From Pseudomonadota bacterium (GTDB lineage Bacteria > Pseudomonadota > Alphaproteobacteria > Rhizobiales > Xanthobacteraceae), in NCBI GenBank assembly GCA_023387735.1, contig JAEWHP010000012.1, forward strand, positions 332,993-396,992: DNA of 64,000 nucleotides, read 5' to 3'. Positions 16,885-25,850 of this stretch are shown here, in pieces (positions within the stretch are counted from its first letter, which is position 1; every line of letters begins with the position of its first letter). A model generated the notes under the pieces. That model had not been told where the DNA came from. It worked only from the letters and a program-made list of their open reading frames with translations, and searched no databases. The position numbers were made by a program, and so were the translations under genes.

Positions 16885-17957
16885 GGCGTCGTCTCCTTCA
16901 TCTTTAGCCGGCCGTACGTCGCGAGCGGATTATCGATCATGATCTTGCGGACCAGATCGGGCGACAATCCCGGCGGCAGCACGTCATCGCCGTCGAACTG
17001 CCAGTGCGGATAGTCGGTCGAGAATAGAAGCAATTCGTCCGACTGCATATGATTAAACAGGCGATCCAGGGTTGCCGGATCCGGCGGCGCATCGACCGGC
17101 TGCAGCGAGAAGCGGATGTTGCTGCGCACAATTTCGGCCGGCGCGCGATCGACCCACGGCGTTTCCATCCGCACGCCGCGCCAGAACTTGTGCAGCCGCC
17201 ACAGATAGGCCGGCAGCCAGGTGAAGCCACTTTCCAGCATCACCATCTTCAATTTCGGATGCCGGGCGAACACGCCCTCGACGATCAGGCTGGTCAACTG
17301 GGTCTGGAACGCGGTGGCCTGCGCAACGTAATCCTCGATGTGGTAGGAGCCCCAGCCGACCGAGGTCGGCGGGTTGTGATAGGCGCTGCCGGCATGAATG
17401 CCGATCGGCAGGCCCAGCCGTTCGGCCGCGGCATAGATCGGCCAGTAGACGCGCTTGCCGAGCGGCATGTCGCCCATGACCAGCATCAGTACCTGGACGA
17501 AGCGTTTGTCCTTGGCGCAGCGCTCGATCTCGGCGACGGATTTTTCCACGCTTTGCGCCGGGATCACAATCGAGCCGCGCAGCCGCGCGTCCTTGTCCAG
17601 CCACTCCCTGGCCAGCCAGTCGTTCAGCGCGCGGCAGAACGCATCCTGCATGTCCTCCGAGAACACCATCTGGACGCCGTAGAGCGGGTTGCAGATGCCG
17701 TAGGCCACGCCGAACTTGTCGAGGGCCTGCTTCTGCATGTCGGCGAGGCTTTCGCCCGGCTTGCCCTGCCCCGGCCGCCAGTCCGGCCGCGAGGAGATCG
17801 GCGAATTGGTCGGATAGGATTGCGAAACCAGATCGGTCATGCCGCGCGTCGTCACCTGGTCCTGCCAGTAGTCGTTCATGTAGGGCAGCAGGCTGGTCAA
17901 ATGCGGCACGGCGGGATGCAGATCGCAATCCACGCCACCTGCGATCGGCGACGTCAT
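16881..17957 (-). CDS. Amidohydrolase 2 family protein (paralogue)
   Basis: A 358-residue amidohydrolase with the same motifs as its neighbour: DCDLHPA, PIGIHAGSAY, EGVFARHPKLKMVMLESG and STDYPHWQFD. The start at 17957 (ATG) is chosen because AGAGGAAAC lies upstream and the DCDLHP motif then falls at the usual N-terminal place; the open frame extends farther to 18140 without family similarity. It is the first gene of the operon. The pair probably arose by tandem duplication and could act on related substrates or form a complex, which cannot be told from sequence alone. Confidence 0.85.
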   Translation of the reverse strand: MTSPIAGGVDCDLHPAVPHLTSLLPYMNDYWQDQVTTRGMTDLVSQSYPTNSPISSRPDWRPGQGKPGESLADMQKQALDKFGVAYGICNPLYGVQMVFSEDMQDAFCRALNDWLAREWLDKDARLRGSIVIPAQSVEKSVAEIERCAKDKRFVQVLMLVMGDMPLGKRVYWPIYAAAERLGLPIGIHAGSAYHNPPTSVGWGSYHIEDYVAQATAFQTQLTSLIVEGVFARHPKLKMVMLESGFTWLPAYLWRLHKFWRGVRMETPWVDRAPAEIVRSNIRFSLQPVDAPPDPATLDRLFNHMQSDELLLFSTDYPHWQFDGDDVLPPGLSPDLVRKIMIDNPLATYGRLKMKETTP

Positions 17958-18098
17958 GATGTTTCCTCTTGTCCTCTGGGGTCGCTTGATCAGCGGTGGT
18001 TTGCGGCATTCAATCAGGGCCGCCTCCGCGCCGCAACTCGGCAAGCGTGACCCTCCTGTGCTAGGAGGGCATGACTGGCGGGAATTCAGGGAGTCGAG

Positions 18099-18581
18099 AT
18101 GAAAGAGCTCGTAACGATAGCCGAACAAATTGCAACGCAACTGATCGCGCGGAAGCAGACGATTTCCGTTGCGGAATCATCGACCGGCGGCCTGATCTCG
18201 GCGGCGCTGCTGTCGGTGCCCGGCGCCTCGGCCTATTTCCTCGGCGGTGCGGTGGTCTACACCCGCGATGCGCGGCGGCTGCTGATGGACATTCCGGACG
18301 CGGCGATGAAGGGGCTTCGCTCCTCGTCAGAGCCTTATGCAGAACTGCTCGCAAGCCAGAGTCGCCAGCGTTTTGCGACGACCTGGGGACTGTCGGAAAC
18401 CGGCGCCACCGGCCCGACCGGCAACCGCTATGGCGACGCCGCCGGACATACTTGCGTGGCGGTGGCGGGGCCGCAAAGCGCGGTTTTCACGTTGGAGACC
18501 GGCAGCGCCAACCGGCAGGCCAACATGCAGGCGTTCGCGGCCGCCGCGCTGAATTTGCTGCTGGAGAATTTGGAGAAGTAG
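18099..18581 (+). CDS. pncC: Nicotinamide-nucleotide amidohydrolase, CinA C-terminal type
   Basis: A 160-residue protein equal to the CinA C-terminal domain. The AESSTGGLISAALLSVPGAS and GLSETGATGPTG segments are the family signature, with the active-site Ser in ESSTGG. The family hydrolyses nicotinamide mononucleotide to nicotinic acid mononucleotide in NAD recycling. The standalone length is normal for PncC. AGGGAG precedes the ATG at 18099. A palindromic repeat follows immediately and may act as a transcription end. Confidence 0.9.
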   Translation: MKELVTIAEQIATQLIARKQTISVAESSTGGLISAALLSVPGASAYFLGGAVVYTRDARRLLMDIPDAAMKGLRSSSEPYAELLASQSRQRFATTWGLSETGATGPTGNRYGDAAGHTCVAVAGPQSAVFTLETGSANRQANMQAFAAAALNLLLENLEK

Positions 18582-18584
18582 GTT

Positions 18585-18664
18585 GGTAGGGAGGGCAAAG
18601 CGTAGCGTGCCCACCATTGATCCGCTGAAAGAATGGTGGGCACGCTTCGCTCTGCCTACCCTAC
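18585..18664. repeat. Dispersed palindromic repeat, family C
   Basis: A strong inverted repeat. The inner arms GCGTGCCCACCATT and AATGGTGGGCACGC are perfect, and outer arms GGTAGG and CCTACC extend the stem. It lies 4 bases after the pncC stop and could act as a terminator-like hairpin. Only one copy was seen in this window, but the pattern is typical of rhizobial intergenic repeats. Confidence 0.75.
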
Positions 18665-18691
18665 AAGAGCAGGCCATCGAGGAATCGTCCC

Positions 18692-19582
18692 ATGCAACAC
18701 CCATTCGACCGCGCCGGGGAAGACCTCGGCAACTCGATCCATTTCGAGCACGTCAACGTCACCGTGCCCGATCAGCGGCTGGCGACGCTGTTCTACGTCA
18801 CAGGCCTCGGGCTGACCCGCGATCCCTATCTGATGGTGTCGGACACCAACATGTGGGTCAATGTCGGCAAGAGCCAGTTTCATCTGCCGAGCGCCCCAGC
18901 GCAGGTGCTTCGCGGCCACATCGGGATCGTCATCGCCGGGCGCGCGGCGCTGCTGGAGCGGCTGGCGTCGGTGGCAAAGAAGCTCGAAGGCACCGCGTTC
19001 GCATTCAGCGAGCACAACGATCATGTCGAGGCCGTCTGCCCGTGGGGCAATCGCGTGCGCTGCTATGAGCCGGACGCCGCGCGCTTCGGGCGCATCACGC
19101 TCGGCATTCCCTATGTCGAGTTCGATGTGCCGGTCGGGACCGCGAAAGGCATTGGTGCGTTCTACCCACGGATCATGGGAATGCCGGCGAAAGTTCTCAA
19201 CGGCGATGGCGCGATGGCGCGCGTCAAGGTCGGCAAGGACCAGTACCTGCAATTCCGCGAGACCGACCGGCGCCAACCGGATTACGACGGCCATCACGTG
19301 CAGATCTACATCACGGATTTCTCGGGCCCCTACCATCGCCTCAGGGAGCGCGGCCTGGTCTCGCAGGAAGACAACCAGTACCAGTATCGCTTCCGCGACA
19401 TCATCGATCTCGATGGCGGCAGGCACCTGTTCACGGTCGAGCACGAGATCCGCAGCGCCACGCACCCGATGTTCATGCGCCCCCTGGTCAACCGCAACCC
19501 GGCAGAGACCAACCGCACCTACGCCCCTGGCCACGAGGAGTGGGCGTGGGCGATGGGGCCGGATGAGTATGACCGACGGTAG
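18692..19582 (+). CDS. VOC-superfamily (glyoxalase/extradiol dioxygenase-like) protein
   Basis: A 296-residue protein with two vicinal-oxygen-chelate-type repeats. Candidate metal ligands are the His in IHFEHVNVTVPD near residue 20, the His in DGHHVQIYI near residue 200, and the Glu in FTVEHEIRS. It may be an extradiol dioxygenase or a related isomerase, or a non-catalytic relative. ATG at 18692 with GAGGAAT upstream. No other aromatic-ring-cleavage gene is adjacent except the amidohydrolase/Rieske operon 0.7 kb upstream, so the role remains open. Confidence 0.75.
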   Translation: MQHPFDRAGEDLGNSIHFEHVNVTVPDQRLATLFYVTGLGLTRDPYLMVSDTNMWVNVGKSQFHLPSAPAQVLRGHIGIVIAGRAALLERLASVAKKLEGTAFAFSEHNDHVEAVCPWGNRVRCYEPDAARFGRITLGIPYVEFDVPVGTAKGIGAFYPRIMGMPAKVLNGDGAMARVKVGKDQYLQFRETDRRQPDYDGHHVQIYITDFSGPYHRLRERGLVSQEDNQYQYRFRDIIDLDGGRHLFTVEHEIRSATHPMFMRPLVNRNPAETNRTYAPGHEEWAWAMGPDEYDRR

Positions 19583-19606
19583 GTCCAATTGAGTCCGACG
19601 CAACGG

Positions 19607-19711
19607 CTGTCATACCCCGCGAAGGCGGGGTATCCAGTACGCCGCGGCCCTTCGATTCAATTACAGCCGTCTCTGGAATACTGGATCACCCGCCTTCGCG
19701 GGTGATGACAG
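19607..19711. repeat. Dispersed repeat, family B copy 2
   Basis: Begins CTGTCATACCCCGCGAAGGC, contains TATCCAGTACGCCGCGGCC and TCTCTGGAATACTGGATCA, and ends CCTTCGCGGGTGATGACAG. The ends are inverted (CCCGCGAAGGCGGG versus CGCCTTCGCGGG). Matches copies at 6926-7045 and 32695-32796. It lies between convergent genes. Confidence 0.85.
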
Positions 19712-19737
19712 CGTAAGCTCGGGGGCAACAGCGAAAC

Positions 19738-21045
19738 TCACCGCTCCCGGAACGAGCGCATCAGTTGGTCGCTGAATGGCTTCATCAGGTAGGAGAACAT
19801 GGTGCGGTCGCCGGTCTGGACGAAGGCTTCCACCGGCATGCCCGGGATGATCTTGACCTCGCCGAGGCGGGCGACCTCGCTCGGAGGCAACGAGACGCGG
19901 ATGGTGTAGTAGCTCTGCCCGGTGCGTTGGTCAGTGCTGACGTCGGCGGAGACGCGGGTGACGACGCCGTTCAGCTCCGGCGTGGTGCGCTGGTTGAAGG
20001 CCGACAGCCGCAGCAGCGTCTTCTGGCCGACCTGCAGCTTGTCGATGTCCTGCGGATTGACCTTGGCCTCGACCGAGAGATCGTCGGCCTTCGGCACCAC
20101 CATCATGATGGCGTCACCGGCGGTGATGACGCCGCCGACGGTATGAACCGTCGACTGCAACACGACGCCGTCCTGCGGCGCGCGGATGTCGATGCGGCGG
20201 AGCTGGTCCTCGGCGGTAACCTTGCGCTCGACGAACTCGCCGATCTTGTCGGTGGTCTCGCGCAGGTCCTTGGAGACTTCGCTGACCACGTCCTTGTCGA
20301 CCTGGATGATCTGCAGCTCGGTCTCGGTGATCTTGCCCTTGGCCTGTGCGCGCGCCGCAATGTATTGCCCGCGCTCGCCGGTGAGCCGGGCCATGTCACG
20401 CTCCAGTTGGGTCAGGCGCGAGATCTGGATCAGGCGCTGTTCGTATAGCTGGCGCACGCCGACCAGTTCCTTCTCCACCAGCGAGATTTCCTTTTCCTTC
20501 GCCTGTTCCTGCGCCGTCAGCCCCGCGATTTCCTCGTTCAGCTGCGACACCCGTTCGCGCAACTGCGATTTCTGGCCCGCGCGTCCGAACACGCGAACCT
20601 CGAACAGCTTGGTTTCACTGGCCATGACGTCGCGGACTTCGGGGTCGTCGGCGCGGTCGGTCAGCGCCGAAGGAAACCTGATCTTGTCGAGCCCGCGCTG
20701 CTCGGCCTCCAGCCGCGCAGCCCGCGCCAGCAAGCCGTTCAGCGTCTTGACGACGATGGCAAGGTTCGCCTTGACCACGGTTTCGTCGAGCCGCACCACG
20801 ATGTCGCCGGCCTTCACGACGTCGCCATCGCGCACACGCACCTCGCCGACCACGCCGCCGGTCGGGTGCTGGACTTTCTTGACGTTGGAATCGACCACCA
20901 CCGAGCCCGGCGCGATCAGCGCGCCCGAAATCTGCGCTGTCGAGGCCCAGCCGCCAAACCCGACGACAAGCACCAGCATCAGCGCGAGGCCCGCAATCAG
21001 ATGCGATCTTATCGAGCGTCGTGCGCTGTTCGGTTCGCCGGTCAT
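19738..21045 (-). CDS. Type I secretion periplasmic adaptor, HlyD/PrtE family
   Basis: A 435-residue membrane fusion protein. It has an N-terminal membrane helix (residues about 15-33), a lipoyl-type segment (VQHPTGGVVGEVRVRDGDVVKAGDIVVRLDET), a long coiled-coil middle and a C-terminal segment with MPVEAFVQTGDRTMFSYLMKPF, the classical HlyD-family C-terminal signature. Its start overlaps the ABC-exporter stop by 4 bases (ATGA), so exporter and adaptor are coupled. An outer-membrane TolC-like gene is not present in the window. Confidence 0.9.
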   Translation of the reverse strand: MTGEPNSARRSIRSHLIAGLALMLVLVVGFGGWASTAQISGALIAPGSVVVDSNVKKVQHPTGGVVGEVRVRDGDVVKAGDIVVRLDETVVKANLAIVVKTLNGLLARAARLEAEQRGLDKIRFPSALTDRADDPEVRDVMASETKLFEVRVFGRAGQKSQLRERVSQLNEEIAGLTAQEQAKEKEISLVEKELVGVRQLYEQRLIQISRLTQLERDMARLTGERGQYIAARAQAKGKITETELQIIQVDKDVVSEVSKDLRETTDKIGEFVERKVTAEDQLRRIDIRAPQDGVVLQSTVHTVGGVITAGDAIMMVVPKADDLSVEAKVNPQDIDKLQVGQKTLLRLSAFNQRTTPELNGVVTRVSADVSTDQRTGQSYYTIRVSLPPSEVARLGEVKIIPGMPVEAFVQTGDRTMFSYLMKPFSDQLMRSFRER

Positions 21046-22787
21046 GATTTCGCGGCCCCTGCATCGGATACGATCTTGATCGGCGGCGGCGCCGGGACGC
21101 GCTGCAGCACCTGGCCGAGCACGGTCTCCTTCGGGCCGAACGCCTGCATCCGGCCGTCCTTCAACACCAGCACCTGGTCGACCGCCTCGATCCCGATCGG
21201 CCGGTGCGCCACCACGATGACGATGGCGCCGCGCTCGCGCGCGCTGCGCACCGCACGGGTCAACGCCTCGTCACCCTCGCTGTCGAGATTGGAATTCGGC
21301 TCGTCGAGCACGATCAGGAAGGGATTGCCGTAGAGCGCGCGCGCCAGCGCCACGCGCTGCGCCTGCCCCGCCGACAGCGCCGTCCCCTGCTCGCCGATCT
21401 GGGTGTCGTAACCCTCGCGCATCTTGATGATCAGTTCATGCACGCCGGCTTCCTTGGCGGCGGCGATGATCGCATCCGATTTCGCTTCCGGATCGAACCG
21501 GCAGATGTTCTGCGCCACCGTGCCTGCGAACAGTTCGACATCCTGCGGCAGGTAGCCGATATGGCGGCCGATCACGTCCGACGACCACTGGTCGAGCGCC
21601 GCGCCGTCGAGCCGCACCTTGCCGCGGAACGGCGTCCACACGCCGACAAGCGCCCGCACCAGCGACGACTTGCCCGAACCGCTCGGGCCGATGACGCCGA
21701 CGCCGGTGCCGGCCTCGACGGTAAAGGTCACGTCCTGCACGATCACCCGCTGCTCGCCGGGCGGCACGATGCTGACGGCCTCGACCGACAGCCGCGTCGA
21801 GGGAGACTGCAGCAGGGTCTGCGTGTTCGCCGGCGGCATCTGCTCCAGGAGCTTGTTGAGGCGATGCCAGCTCTGCCGCGCGGCGACGAAGCCCTTCCAG
21901 TGCGCGATGGCCAGATCGACCGGCGCCAGCGCCCGCGCGCTGAGGATCGAGCCCGCGATGATGATGCCGGCGGACGCTTCCTGGTGGATCACCAGATAGG
22001 CGCCAACCGCGAGCACCGCCGATTGCAGCATCATGCGCAGGACCTTGGCGACCGCGCCGAGACCACCGGCGACGTCGCTGGCGCGCTGATTGCCCGCCAG
22101 GTAGGTTTCGTTGGCCTCGGTCCAGCGCCTGGTCAGGCGTCCGGACATGCCCATCGCCACCAGCACTTCGGCGTTGCGCCGGCTGGTGGCGGCGAGATCG
22201 TTGCGCCGCGCCGCCAGGGTCATCGCCTCGCGCGCCGGCTCGCGCGACAGGAATTCGGTAATCAGGGTCAGGGTCACGAGGATAATGGCACCGACCAAAG
22301 CGGTGACGCCGATCAGCCAGTGGAATGCGAAACAGATCGCGAGATAGAACGGCAGCCACGGCAGATCGAAGAACGCGCCCGGCCCCATGCTGCCGAGAAA
22401 CGACCGCACATTGTCGAGATCGCGTAGCGGCTGCAGGCCCTCGTTGCGCCCGCCGACCATCAGCGGCAGCCTCACCACGGTTTCGAACACGCGGGCGTTG
22501 ATGGCTTCGTCCAGCGCGGTCCCGACGCGCCCGAGAATGCGTCCGCGGATCAGGTCGAGGCCGCCTTGGGCGATATAGAGGCCGCCGGCCAGGATCACGA
22601 GGCCGATCAGGGTCGGCACGCTGCGGCTCGGCAGCACGCGGTCGTAGACCTCCAGCATGAAGATCGAGCCGGTGAGATACAGCAGGTTGATCGCACAACT
22701 CATCACGCCAACGCCGATGAAGGCGTTGCGACAGGCGCGCAGCGCCTCGCCGAGTTCAGAACGCCGGACGCCGGAAGCGGCTGCCAT
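21042..22787 (-). CDS. Type I secretion ABC exporter (PrtD/HasD-like)
   Basis: A 581-residue fused membrane domain and ATPase. The membrane part has about five to six helices (ending near 300). The ATPase part has Walker A GPSGSGKSSLV, the signature LSAGQAQRVALARAL and Walker B FLIVLDEPNSNLD. PrtD-type exporters move RTX proteases and repeat proteins with an uncleaved C-terminal signal. The 1619-residue RTX-like protein at 35123-39982 is a possible cargo but is 12 kb away. The ATG at 22787 is preferred over a TTG at 22805, which lacks a clear ribosome-binding site. Confidence 0.9.
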   Translation of the reverse strand: MAAASGVRRSELGEALRACRNAFIGVGVMSCAINLLYLTGSIFMLEVYDRVLPSRSVPTLIGLVILAGGLYIAQGGLDLIRGRILGRVGTALDEAINARVFETVVRLPLMVGGRNEGLQPLRDLDNVRSFLGSMGPGAFFDLPWLPFYLAICFAFHWLIGVTALVGAIILVTLTLITEFLSREPAREAMTLAARRNDLAATSRRNAEVLVAMGMSGRLTRRWTEANETYLAGNQRASDVAGGLGAVAKVLRMMLQSAVLAVGAYLVIHQEASAGIIIAGSILSARALAPVDLAIAHWKGFVAARQSWHRLNKLLEQMPPANTQTLLQSPSTRLSVEAVSIVPPGEQRVIVQDVTFTVEAGTGVGVIGPSGSGKSSLVRALVGVWTPFRGKVRLDGAALDQWSSDVIGRHIGYLPQDVELFAGTVAQNICRFDPEAKSDAIIAAAKEAGVHELIIKMREGYDTQIGEQGTALSAGQAQRVALARALYGNPFLIVLDEPNSNLDSEGDEALTRAVRSARERGAIVIVVAHRPIGIEAVDQVLVLKDGRMQAFGPKETVLGQVLQRVPAPPPIKIVSDAGAAKS

Positions 22788-22832
22788 AAATGCGTATCTC
22801 TTCAAAAGGATAAGGTAACGCGCTGGTTTTAC

Positions 22833-22850
22833 CGATGTTTTGGGACATCG
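22833..22850. promoter_or_regulatory. Short inverted repeat upstream of the type I secretion operon
   Basis: CGATGT and ACATCG face each other across 6 bases, about 45 bases upstream of the exporter start. It could be a small operator or RNA hairpin. Arms of 6 bp can occur by chance, so confidence is low. Confidence 0.25.
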
Positions 22851-23075
22851 TCTATTTAAGTCACGTTAACCTCAATCCAGTTCATCCCCGTGACAAGCTG
22901 TGGACATACCCAAAACAGCCCTTTTAGGCGAGTGGTTTGAGCCTGGCGGGCGATTCGTGGCCGACGGCGGCTGGCTGCAGGGTTCAGTCTCTGAGCAGGG
23001 TTTGGGGAGGCGGTCGGACGCGGCAAGAGGGATAGCCGAGGTGGAACTTTCGTTCACTGCACGCGTTAGTGCGGC

Positions 23076-23315
23076 ATGAAGCAAGGCGACATCTGGTATG
23101 TAACTTTCGGCCCGCACAAGTCAGATGAAACTGCGGAAAGCAAGGCGCGATCGACGCGCACCTTCAAGTCGGAAGTCGACGCCAAGCTGTTTGCGATGCA
23201 GATTCTCGCCAAGGGCTGGACGGCGAGCGCGGGCACGCTCAATCCCCATCAACCGAAGCAGGTCGTCGGGCCGTCGCAGATCGAGGCCTGGGCCGATCCG
23301 GGCATTGGCGGTTAA
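23076..23315 (+). CDS. Small conserved hypothetical protein
   Basis: A 79-residue protein with a balanced coding composition (KQGDIWYVTFGPHKSDETA, then RTFKSEVDAKLFAMQIL, then a NPHQPKQVVGPSQIEAW stretch). It has no signal peptide or membrane helix, and no domain was recognised by name. ATG at 23076. It stands alone between the type I secretion operon and a repeat. It is more convincing than the overlapping minus-strand frame at 22872-23117, which was rejected. Confidence 0.6.
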   Translation: MKQGDIWYVTFGPHKSDETAESKARSTRTFKSEVDAKLFAMQILAKGWTASAGTLNPHQPKQVVGPSQIEAWADPGIGG

Positions 23316-23337
23316 AGGCTTAGTGGTTGACCTAACT

Positions 23338-23429
23338 CCGTCATGGCCGGGCCCGTCGCGGCCATTCACGTCTTTGCTGTCGAGACATCGCTAATTCGTG
23401 GATGCCCGGGACAAGCCCGGGCATGACGA
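23338..23429. repeat. Dispersed palindromic repeat, family D
   Basis: Outer arms CCGTCATGGCCGGG and a right end reading GCCCGGGCATGACGA are inverted, and the inner GATGCCCGGGACAAGCCCGGGC block forms a second hairpin. In the reverse reading, this is the type of intergenic repeat that mimics HDELARPGLS-like peptide text in many rhizobial genomes. One copy seen in this window. Confidence 0.7.
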
Positions 23430-23454
23430 ATTGGCTAGACCTTCTTGTTGCGTC

Positions 23455-24441
23455 TCAAGTAGCTGCGGCAACAGCGACGCTTTGCTCCGCCAGCACGCAT
23501 CGCGCCGTCCGATCCGGCGACACCTGCACATTGGGCGGCAATTGCTCGGTGCAGCGCGGCTGCGCCGAGCTGCAGCGCGGCGCGAACGAGCAGCTCGTGG
23601 GCGCCTTGTCCAGCGAAGGCGGCGTCCCGGGGATGGTCTCCAGCCGCTGGCCGCGCTTGGCGCCGTGGACAGTCGAGGCCAGGAGACCCTTGGCATAGGG
23701 ATGAACCGGCGAGCGCACGATGTCGCGCAAGCGCCCCTGCTCCACGATCTGGCCGGCATACATGACGGCGACACGGTCGCAGATCTCGATGGCGACGCCG
23801 ATGTCGTGGGTCACGAAGATCACGGACATTCCGAACTCGCGCTGCAATTCGCGCAGCAGCAGCAGGATCTGGATCTGCACGGTGGCGTCCAGCGCCGTGG
23901 TCGGCTCGTCGGCCAGCAGGATCTTCGGCTTGCAGGCCAGCGCCAGCGCGATCATCGCGCGCTGCCGCATGCCGCCGCTCATCTCATGCGGATAGGCCTC
24001 GAGCCGGCGCTTGGCGGAGGGTATCCGCACCACCTCCAGCATTTCCAGCGCGCGCGCCATGCCCTCCTTCTGGCTCTTGCCTTCGTGGCGCATCACGCTT
24101 TCGGCGATCTGGTGACCGATCGTGTAGACCGGGTCGAGCGCCAGCGCGGGCTCCTGGAAGATCATGGAAACGGTCTGGCCGCGAAACGCAGAAAGCTCCT
24201 CGTCGTTCATCGCCAGCACGTCGCGGCCCAGGACCTTCACGGTGCCCGAAATCTGCGTCCGCTTCCGTGGCAACAGCCGCATCAGCGCCCGCAAGGTCAC
24301 GCTCTTGCCGGAGCCGGATTCGCCGAGCAGACCCAACACCTCGCCCTCGCCAAGCGAGAGCGAGATGTCGTTGACGGCATGGACCGTGCGCTCGCCGGTG
24401 AAGCGGATGTTGAGGTCGCGGATTTCGACGAGATTACTCAT
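23455..24441 (-). CDS. Oligopeptide/dipeptide-type ABC transporter ATPase (DppD-like)
   Basis: A 328-residue ATPase of the peptide/nickel transporter family. Walker A is GESGSGKSVTL, the signature MSGGMRQRAMIALALA, and Walker B ILLADEPTTALD. The C-terminal extension with cysteines (CSFAPRCSSAQPRC) is the typical oligopeptide-ATPase tail. It is the last gene of a reverse operon and overlaps the amidase stop by 4 bases. The second ATPase (26041-27120) should be its partner. Confidence 0.9.
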   Translation of the reverse strand: MSNLVEIRDLNIRFTGERTVHAVNDISLSLGEGEVLGLLGESGSGKSVTLRALMRLLPRKRTQISGTVKVLGRDVLAMNDEELSAFRGQTVSMIFQEPALALDPVYTIGHQIAESVMRHEGKSQKEGMARALEMLEVVRIPSAKRRLEAYPHEMSGGMRQRAMIALALACKPKILLADEPTTALDATVQIQILLLLRELQREFGMSVIFVTHDIGVAIEICDRVAVMYAGQIVEQGRLRDIVRSPVHPYAKGLLASTVHGAKRGQRLETIPGTPPSLDKAPTSCSFAPRCSSAQPRCTEQLPPNVQVSPDRTARCVLAEQSVAVAAAT

Positions 24442-25850
24442 GCGAGTTTTGGCACCTGCTGGTGATAGTCAGTCGCACGCTGGAACGCTGCACCGATGCG
24501 TACCAGGCCTGGTTCATCGAAGGCGCGGCCGATCAGTTGCATGCCGACCGGCAGGCCGGCCTTGGTGAAGCCAGCGGGAATCGAGAGCGATGGCAGACCG
24601 AGATAGTTGATCGGACGGGTAAATTTCGTGATCCGCTGGATCACGGCCTCGGCGTCGCGGCTGTTGCCGACGTCGCTCTCGGCGATGGTCACCGCCGGCA
24701 TCGGCGCGACCGGCGCGATCACGGCATCTGTGCCGGTCACCGCCGCGAGGTATGCGGCAAGCGCCGGACCACGCCAGCGCATCGCCTCGAGATAGGTCAC
24801 GCCGGGAATGGCGAGCCCGTTCTGCAGCCGCATCAACACCTGCGCGCCGTAATCCTGCGGCCGCTCGATCATCCAGCGTTTGTGGAAGGCAGCGGCTTCG
24901 GTGGCGAGCACGATCTGGCAGGCGGCGGTGAGCTGGCGCTGGTCCGGCAGTTCGACCTTGACGATTTCGGCGCCCTCCTTCCGAAGGGTGGCGATGGTCT
25001 CGTCCAGCACCCGCGCCACCTCGGCATCGAGATCGTCGACATAGAACGCGGTCGGCACGCCGATCTTCGCACCCTTGAGCGAGCCCGTGGCCGCGGCCAT
25101 GTAGTTCGGCACCGGAAGCGTCGCGGCGGTCGGATCCTCGGGGTCGGCGCCCGCCATCAGCCCCACCAGGAGCGCGCAGTCCTCGACCGTCTGCGCAAGC
25201 GGCCCGACCGTATCCAGTGACTGCGACAGCGGCATCGCGCCGGCACGGCTGATCAGGCCGACGGTGGTCTTGAAGCCGGTGACGCCGCAGAAATGCGCGG
25301 GCATCCGGATCGAGCCGCCGGTATCGGAGCCCAGCGCCGCAAAGGTCAGCCGCGCGCCGACCGCCGAGCCAGAGCCGGACGACGAGCCGCCGGTGATGTA
25401 GTCGACATTCCAGGGATTGCGCACCGCGCCGTAGTGCGGGTTGTGGCCGGTCGGGCCGTAGGCGAACTCGACCATCTGCAGCGACCCGAGCCTGACAGTG
25501 CCGGCATCCTTCAGGCGCTGCAGCGCGGTCGAGGTCGTCGTCGGCACGAAATCGCGGCGGATCTTCGAGCCGCAGGTCACGACCTTGCCGGCGTCGTAAT
25601 ACATATCCTTGTGCGCCAGCGGCACGCCGTGCAGCACGCCGGCAATGTTGCCCTTGGCAAGCGCCGCGTCGGCGGCATCAGCGGCGGCAAGCGCTTCGTC
25701 CGCCTCGATCGCCATGAAGGCGTTGACGCGCGGCTGCCATTGCGCGATCCGGTCGAGACAGGATTGCGTCACCTCGCGGGAGGAAAGTTTCTTCGCTGCA
25801 ATCGCCTTCGCAACGGCCACCAGCGACATCAGGGCCGGCTCGCCGCTCAT
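24438..25850 (-). CDS. Amidase (AtzE/GatA-like amidase signature)
   Basis: A 470-residue amidase-signature hydrolase. The catalytic Lys is in PLAHKDM; GGSSSGSGSAVGARL has the first Ser region; GSDTGGSIRMPAHFCGVTGFK carries the second Ser, the likely nucleophile. The preceding gene encodes a 65-residue GatC/AtzG-like protein, so the two may form a complex as in the AtzE-AtzG amidase. The longer frame to 26339 lacks similarity and the ATG at 25850 overlaps the small gene's stop by ATGA. It sits inside a peptide ABC operon, so it may hydrolyse the imported amide. Substrate unknown. Confidence 0.9.
   Translation of the reverse strand: MSGEPALMSLVAVAKAIAAKKLSSREVTQSCLDRIAQWQPRVNAFMAIEADEALAAADAADAALAKGNIAGVLHGVPLAHKDMYYDAGKVVTCGSKIRRDFVPTTTSTALQRLKDAGTVRLGSLQMVEFAYGPTGHNPHYGAVRNPWNVDYITGGSSSGSGSAVGARLTFAALGSDTGGSIRMPAHFCGVTGFKTTVGLISRAGAMPLSQSLDTVGPLAQTVEDCALLVGLMAGADPEDPTAATLPVPNYMAAATGSLKGAKIGVPTAFYVDDLDAEVARVLDETIATLRKEGAEIVKVELPDQRQLTAACQIVLATEAAAFHKRWMIERPQDYGAQVLMRLQNGLAIPGVTYLEAMRWRGPALAAYLAAVTGTDAVIAPVAPMPAVTIAESDVGNSRDAEAVIQRITKFTRPINYLGLPSLSIPAGFTKAGLPVGMQLIGRAFDEPGLVRIGAAFQRATDYHQQVPKLA

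Noticed and set aside
18615..18664. A separate terminator feature after pncC
   Set aside because: The hairpin is part of the palindromic repeat and lacks a T run, so it is noted in the repeat entry only.
22872..23117. An 81-residue minus-strand ORF
   Set aside because: It overlaps the better plus-strand gene at 23076 and has low-complexity, Ser/Pro-rich text.
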